A stretch of 64,000 nucleotides of DNA from contig JAJKFL010000004.1 in assembly GCA_021186555.1 (NCBI GenBank), positions 12,456,779 to 12,520,778 of the forward strand, in the 5' to 3' direction. Made by a program: the position numbers and the translations under genes. The DNA comes from Reticulitermes speratus. Its lineage: Eukaryota; Arthropoda; Insecta; Blattodea; Rhinotermitidae. Positions within the stretch are counted from its first letter, which is position 1. Each line of letters begins with the position of its first letter. Shown here in pieces: positions 59,945-64,000 of the stretch. The notes beneath the pieces were generated by a model. That model saw only the letters and a list, made by a program, of their open reading frames with translations, was not told where the DNA came from and searched no databases.

Positions 59945-61765
59945 AGGTACAATCCGTACCGCGCAGTAAACACACTCCGTCTCAGTTATACAAACCAGTC
60001 AGTTAATGATGTACAGTGAAATAATCGCTGTTTGTTCTGAGATCCACACAAAACACATAAATACAGCTCGTACCGCGCAGTAAACACACTCCGTCTCAGT
60101 TATACAAACCAGTCAGTTAATGATGTACAGTGAAATAATCGCTGTTTGTTCTGAGATCCACACAAAACACATAAATACAGCTCGTACCGCGCAGTAAACA
60201 CACTCCGTCTCAGTTATACAAACCAGTCAGTTAATGATGTACAGTGAAATAATCGCTGTTTGTTCTGAGATCCACACAAAACACATAAATACAGCTCGTA
60301 CCGCGCAGTAAACACACTCCGTCTCAGTTATACAAACCAGTCAGTTAATGATGTACAGTGAAATAATCGCTGTTTGTTCTGAGATCCACACAAAACACAT
60401 AAATACAGTCCGTACCGCGCAGTAAACACACTCCGTCTCAGTTATACAAACCAGTCAGTTAATGCTGTACAGTGAAATAATCGCTGTTTGTTCTGAGATC
60501 CACACAAAACACATAAATACAGCTCGTACCGCGCAGTAAACACACTCCGTCTCAGTTATACAAACCAGTCAGTTAATGCTGTACAGTGAAATAATCGCTG
60601 TTTGTTCTGAGATCCACACAAAACACATAAATACAGTCCGTACCGCGCAGTAAACACACTCCGTCTGAGTTATACAAACCATTCAGTTAATGCTGTACAG
60701 TGAAATAATCGCTGTTTGTTCTGAGATCCACATAAAAACACATAAATACAGTCCGTACCGCGCAGTAAACACACTCCGTCTCAGTTATACAAACCAGTCA
60801 GTTAATGCTGTACAGTGAAATAATCGCTGTTTGTTCTGAGATCCACACAAAACACATAAATACAGTTCGTACCGCGCAGTAAACACACTCCTTCTCAGTT
60901 ATACAAACCAGTTAGTTAATGTTGTACAGTGAAATAATCGCTGTTTGTTCTGAGATCCACACAAAACACATAAACACAGTCCGTACCGCGCAGTAAACAC
61001 ACTCCGTCTCAGTTATACAAACCAGTCAGTTAATGCTGTACAGTGAAATAATCGCTGCTTGTTCTGAGATCCACACAAAACACATAAATACAGTTCGTAC
61101 CGCGCAGTAAACACACTCCTTCTCAGTTATACAAACCAGTTAGTTAATGTTGTACAGTGAAATAATCGCTGTTTGTTCTGAGATCCACACAAAACACATA
61201 AATACAGTTCGTACCGCGCAGTAAACACACTCCGTCTCAGTTATACAAACCAGTCAGTTAATGCTGTACAGTGAAATAATCGCTGTTTGTTCTGAGATCC
61301 ACACAAAACACATAAATACAGTTCGTACCGCGCAGTAAACACACTCCTTCTCAGTTATACAAACCAGTTAGTTAATGTTGTACAGTGAAATAATCGCTGT
61401 TTGTTCTGAGATCCACACAAAACACATAAATACAGTTCGTACCGCGCAGTAAACACACTCCGTCTCAGTTATACAAACCAGTCAGTTAATGCTGTACAGT
61501 GAAATAATCGCTGCTTGTTCTGAGATCCACACAAAACACATAAATACAGTCCGTACCGCGCAGTAAACACACTCCGTCTCAGTTATACAAACCAGTCAGT
61601 TAATGTTGTACAGTGAAATAATCGCTGCTTGTTCTGAGATCCACACAAAACACATAAATACAGTCCGTACCGCGCAGGAAACACGCTTAGCTTCAGTTAC
61701 ACAAACCAATCAGTTAATGCTACAGGCCCTACACTAACATAATTACTGTTTGTTCTGAGATCGAT
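59945..61765 (+). repeat. 114-bp satellite, array G (about 16 units)
   Basis: Same orientation as A, C and F. Left units have GATGTACAG and CAGCTCGTACC; right units show pairs with CTCCTTCTCAG plus CAGTTAGTTAATG, recurring at two-unit intervals (about 60890, 61120, 61348). The last partial unit is strongly diverged (CAGGAAACACGCTTAGCTTC). The usual end module is absent at the right edge. Confidence 0.95.
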
Positions 61766-62052
61766 GTCCTGTAAAAGATTTGAACCCAGTATCTCCGGAT
61801 ACAATTGAGAAGAATTACCGCTTCGGTTAATCGTATCCATAATATGGGGAAAATAAATCTGACAACGGTGGTGGTGGTGGTGAAATTGGAGTTGAAGGTA
61901 AGGTTGGAGTTGATGGAGCTTGAGGTGATTATTTAAACCATAAACAATATTTCCAAAATAAAATCATTTACGCAGTCTGTCGTGATCACGCAGTTATTGT
62001 CAAATAAACTGCAATATCAGCGACTTCTTCAAAGGCTCGGATAAAGCAAAGC
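61766..62052. other. No gene recognised; possible SINE relic and short GGT run
   Basis: On the minus strand ACTGGGTTCAAATCTTTTAC near 61790 is B-box-like. A (GGT)5 run lies at about 61868-61883. Nothing else is supported. Confidence 0.35.
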
Positions 62053-62411
62053 GACAGACACTGTCAGATACACACTACTTCAGACACAGACACTCACTTA
62101 CACACTACTTCAGACACAGACACTCACTTACACACTACTTCAGACACAGACACTCACTTACACACTACTTCAGACACAGACACTCACTTACACACTACTT
62201 CAGACAGACACAGACACTGTCACTTACACACTACTTCAGACACAGACACAGACACTCACTTACACACTACTTCAGACACAGACACAGACACTGTCACTTA
62301 CACACTACTTCAGACACAGACACTCACTTACACACTACTTCAGACACAGACACAGACAGTCACACACTACTTCAGACACAGACACAGACACTGTCACTTA
62401 CACACTACTTC
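62053..62411 (-). repeat. 30-bp minisatellite made of copies of the beat Ig1-exon splice donor (about 11 units)
   Basis: On the minus strand the exon end and donor read GAAGTAGTGTGTAAGTGACA. The following intron repeats GAAGTAGTGTGTAAGTG at 30-42-bp intervals; I count eight further intact GTGT/GTAAGTG copies (plus-strand CACTTACACACTACTT ending at 62110, 62140, 62170, 62200, 62236, 62272, 62310 and 62340), one with TTA deleted near 62365 and one altered near 62075. Spacer length varies by extra CAGACA hexamers. Confidence 0.95.
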
Positions 62412-62537
62412 CATCCGTCCGCCGCCTTCCGCTGACGTAAATGTCGGTCTTTCGGCTGACACCTCACAACGGTATATGCCGCTGGACTTGAGGTTCACGT
62501 TCTTCAGAGCCACTTGTTTGTCGTTGGACATTTGGTT
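62402..62537 (-). CDS. beat: beat exon, C-terminal half of Ig domain 1
   Basis: The 136-bp exon encodes 45 residues plus one base. It contains KQVALKNVNLKSSGIYRCEVS, the E-F strands of an Ig V-type domain, with the F-strand Cys in YRCEVSAE, a signature of Beat proteins, and it ends in RMEVV. The acceptor is TTCTTGTGTTTCAG with a CCTAAC branch-point-like sequence about 25 bases upstream. The donor is GTGT followed by GTAAGTG. The exon starts in phase 0 and ends in phase 1; joining the last base T to the next exon gives Tyr and then LPKDGP, the usual Ig1-Ig2 linker. Both splice sites are embedded in tandem arrays: a 30-bp array copies the donor and a 69-bp array abuts the acceptor. Ig1 lacks its N-terminal half here because the preceding exon is outside the window. 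Confidence 0.88.
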
Positions 62538-62540
62538 CTG

Positions 62541-64000
62541 AAACACAAGAATACAATACGTTAGGTGCTGGGGCGGGAACACAACACAATATGTTACGTA
62601 TTGGAGCGGGAACACAAGAACACAATATGTTCAGTGCTGGGGCGGGAACACAAGAACACAGTATGTTAAGTACTGGGGCGGGAACACAACACAATATGTT
62701 ACGTATTGGAGCGGGTGCACAAGAAAACAATATGTTCAGTGCTGGGGCGGGTACACAAGAACACAGTATGTTAAGTACTGGGGCGGGAACACAACACAAT
62801 ATGTTACGTATTGGAGCGGGTGCACAAGAACACAATATGTTCAGTGCTGGGGCGGGTACACAAGAACACAGTATGTTAAGTACTGGGGCGGGAACACAAC
62901 ACAATATGTTACGTATTGCAGCGGGTACACAAGAACACAGTATGTTAAGTACTGGGGCGGGAACACAACACAATATGTTACGTATTGCAGCGGGTACACA
63001 AGAACACAGTATGTTAAGTACTGGGGCGGGAACACAACACAATATGTTACGTATTGCAGCGGGTACACAAGAACACAGTATGTTAAGTACTGGGGCTGGA
63101 ACACAACACAATATGTTACGTATTGGAGCGGGAACACAAGAACACAATATGTTAAGTGCTGGGGCGGGTACACAAGAACACAGTATGTTAAGTACTGAGG
63201 CGGGAACACAACACAATATGTTACGTATTGCAGCGGGTACACAAGAACACAGTATGTTAAGTACTGGGGCGGGAACACAACACAATATGTTACGTATTGC
63301 AGCGGGTACACAGGAACACAGTATGTTAAGTACTGAGGCGGGAACACAACAAATATGTTACGTATTGCAGTGGGTACACAGGAACACAGTATGTTAAGTA
63401 CTGGGGCGGGAACACAACACAATATGTTACGTATTGCAGCGGGTACACAAGTACACAGTATGTTAAGTGCTGGGGCGGGTACACAAGAACACAGTATGTT
63501 AAGTACTGGGGCGGGAACACAACACAATATGTTACGTATTGCAGCGGGTACACAAGAACACAGTATGTTAAGTACTGGGGCTGGAACACAACACAATATG
63601 TTACGTATTGGAGCGGGAACACAAGAACACAATATGTTAAGTGCTGGGGCGGGTACACAAGAACACAGTATGTTAAGTACTGAGGCGGGAACACAACACA
63701 ATATGTTACGTATTGCAGCGGGTACACAAGAACACAGTATGTTAAGTACTGGGGCGGGAACACAACACAATATGTTACGTATTGCAGCGGGTACACAGGA
63801 ACACAGTATGTTAAGTACTGGGGCGGGAACACAACACAATATGTTACGTATTGCAGCGGGTACACAGGAACACAGTATGTTAAGTACTGGGGCGGGAACA
63901 CAACACAATATGTTACGTATTGCAGCGGGTACACAAGTACACAGTATGTTAAGTGCTGGGGCGGGTACACAAGAACACAGTATGTTAAGTACTGGGGCGG
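62541..64000 (-). repeat. 69-bp minisatellite (33+36 dimers), about 21 units, abutting the beat Ig1-exon acceptor
   Basis: The plus-strand unit is TACTGGGGCGGGAACACAAC plus ACAATATGTTACG, then TATTGCAGCGGGTACACAAG plus AACACAGTATGTTAAG. The two halves are diverged copies of each other. On the minus strand the last unit before the exon, CCCGCCCCAGCACCTAACGT and ATTGTATTCTTGTGTTTCAG, supplies the branch-point-like CCTAAC, the pyrimidine tract and the AG of the acceptor. Extra 36-bp monomers (GTGCTGGGGCGGGT) interrupt the dimers. The array runs off the window end. Confidence 0.95.

Larger units (their letters stand above)
7002..62537 (-). other. beat: beaten path (beat) family gene, partial span of three internal exons
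   Basis: Three exons on the minus strand join in a consistent phase (phase 0 in, 1/1, 0/0, 1 out) into about 168 residues with the order and landmarks of insect Beat proteins: YRCEVSAE at the end of Ig1, a PKDGP linker, a B-strand Cys in ISLNCTSG, WFIND, GLSF, and an F-strand Cys in KVRCVAS. Beat proteins are neuronal immunoglobulin-superfamily proteins, secreted or membrane-linked, that act in axon guidance and bind Sidestep-family partners; this is knowledge of the fly family. The signal peptide and first part of Ig1 must lie beyond 64000 in genomic coordinates, and the C-terminal exon(s) below 7002, probably outside the window. The introns, 47.3 and 7.7 kb, consist mainly of satellites and transposon remains. 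The subfamily (I to VII) cannot be assigned. Confidence 0.85.

Noticed and set aside
12100-61765. Regularly repeated 114-bp units as a possible CRISPR array
   Set aside because: There are no unique spacers, the whole unit repeats, and the context is animal nuclear DNA.
62464-63970. Long Cys/Pro-rich ORFs (CVPAPVLNILCS repeats) near the beat exon
   Set aside because: They lie in the 69-bp array upstream of a clean acceptor, and both strands are open. Treated as intron.

Overview
This is animal nuclear DNA, almost certainly from an insect. It has no operons, Shine-Dalgarno sites or long unique ORFs. The coding exons are short with consensus GT/AG splice sites, and the rest is SINEs, LINE fragments, MITEs and very large tandem arrays. 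From memory, several of the dispersed repeats and the 114-bp satellite resemble repeats common in cockroach (Periplaneta-like) sequence, but I cannot verify a species.

The one gene I recognise well is a beaten path (beat) family gene on the minus strand. Three internal exons read continuously in phase: 62402-62537 (end of the first Ig domain), 14956-15089 (start of the second Ig-like domain) and 7002-7236 (rest of that domain). The introns are about 47.3 kb and 7.7 kb. The first and last exons lie outside the window. In flies, Beat proteins are neuronal Ig-superfamily guidance proteins that bind the Sidestep family. A second, probable gene is represented by a start exon at 41-173 (minus) encoding the N-terminal half of a MADF domain.

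Layout: 1-2.5 kb holds the MADF exon, three LINE fragments and a SINE with an 11-bp target-site duplication. 4.5-5.2 kb is the first 114-bp satellite array. 5.9-9.9 kb is beat exon 3 between an 84-bp and a 48-bp minisatellite. 10-11.4 kb is a cluster of hairpins with hammerhead-like motifs. 12.1-14.8 kb holds 114-, 25- and 17-bp arrays, followed by the beat Ig2 exon. 16.1-19.7 kb is the largest 114-bp array. 21-27.6 kb holds 26-, 33- and 39-bp arrays with a LINE and a SINE. 28.5-35.4 kb is one 44-bp array. 36.5-37.4 kb is a degenerate TGACTCA-rich repeat. 38.4-42.6 kb holds two more 114-bp arrays around a LINE reverse-transcriptase fragment. 44.2-45.3 kb is a Tigger/pogo-like MITE with an internal 30-bp array. 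45.8-46.5 kb is a 10-bp array. 46.5-48 kb holds SINEs. 48.1-50.4 kb is a 114-bp array. 51.7-54.2 kb is a 92-bp array derived from a SINE. 55.2-59.3 kb holds MITEs and a 28-bp array. 60-61.8 kb is a 114-bp array. 62-64 kb is the Ig1 exon between a 30-bp and a 69-bp minisatellite. By my coordinates tandem arrays occupy over half of the window.

The most striking observation is that four of the minisatellites sit exactly on beat exon-intron junctions. Two of them are tandem copies of the 5' splice site itself: an 84-bp unit that also copies exon 3 coding sequence in frame, and a 30-bp unit at the Ig1 exon. A third, of 69 bp, contains the branch-point/pyrimidine region of the Ig1 acceptor. Other notable points are satellites that appear to descend from a SINE (92 bp) and an RT-like fragment (44 bp), a 114-bp satellite repeatedly bounded by the same non-repeat modules, and decayed hammerhead-ribozyme-like motifs. 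Long ORFs inside arrays are artefacts of repeat units whose lengths are multiples of three.
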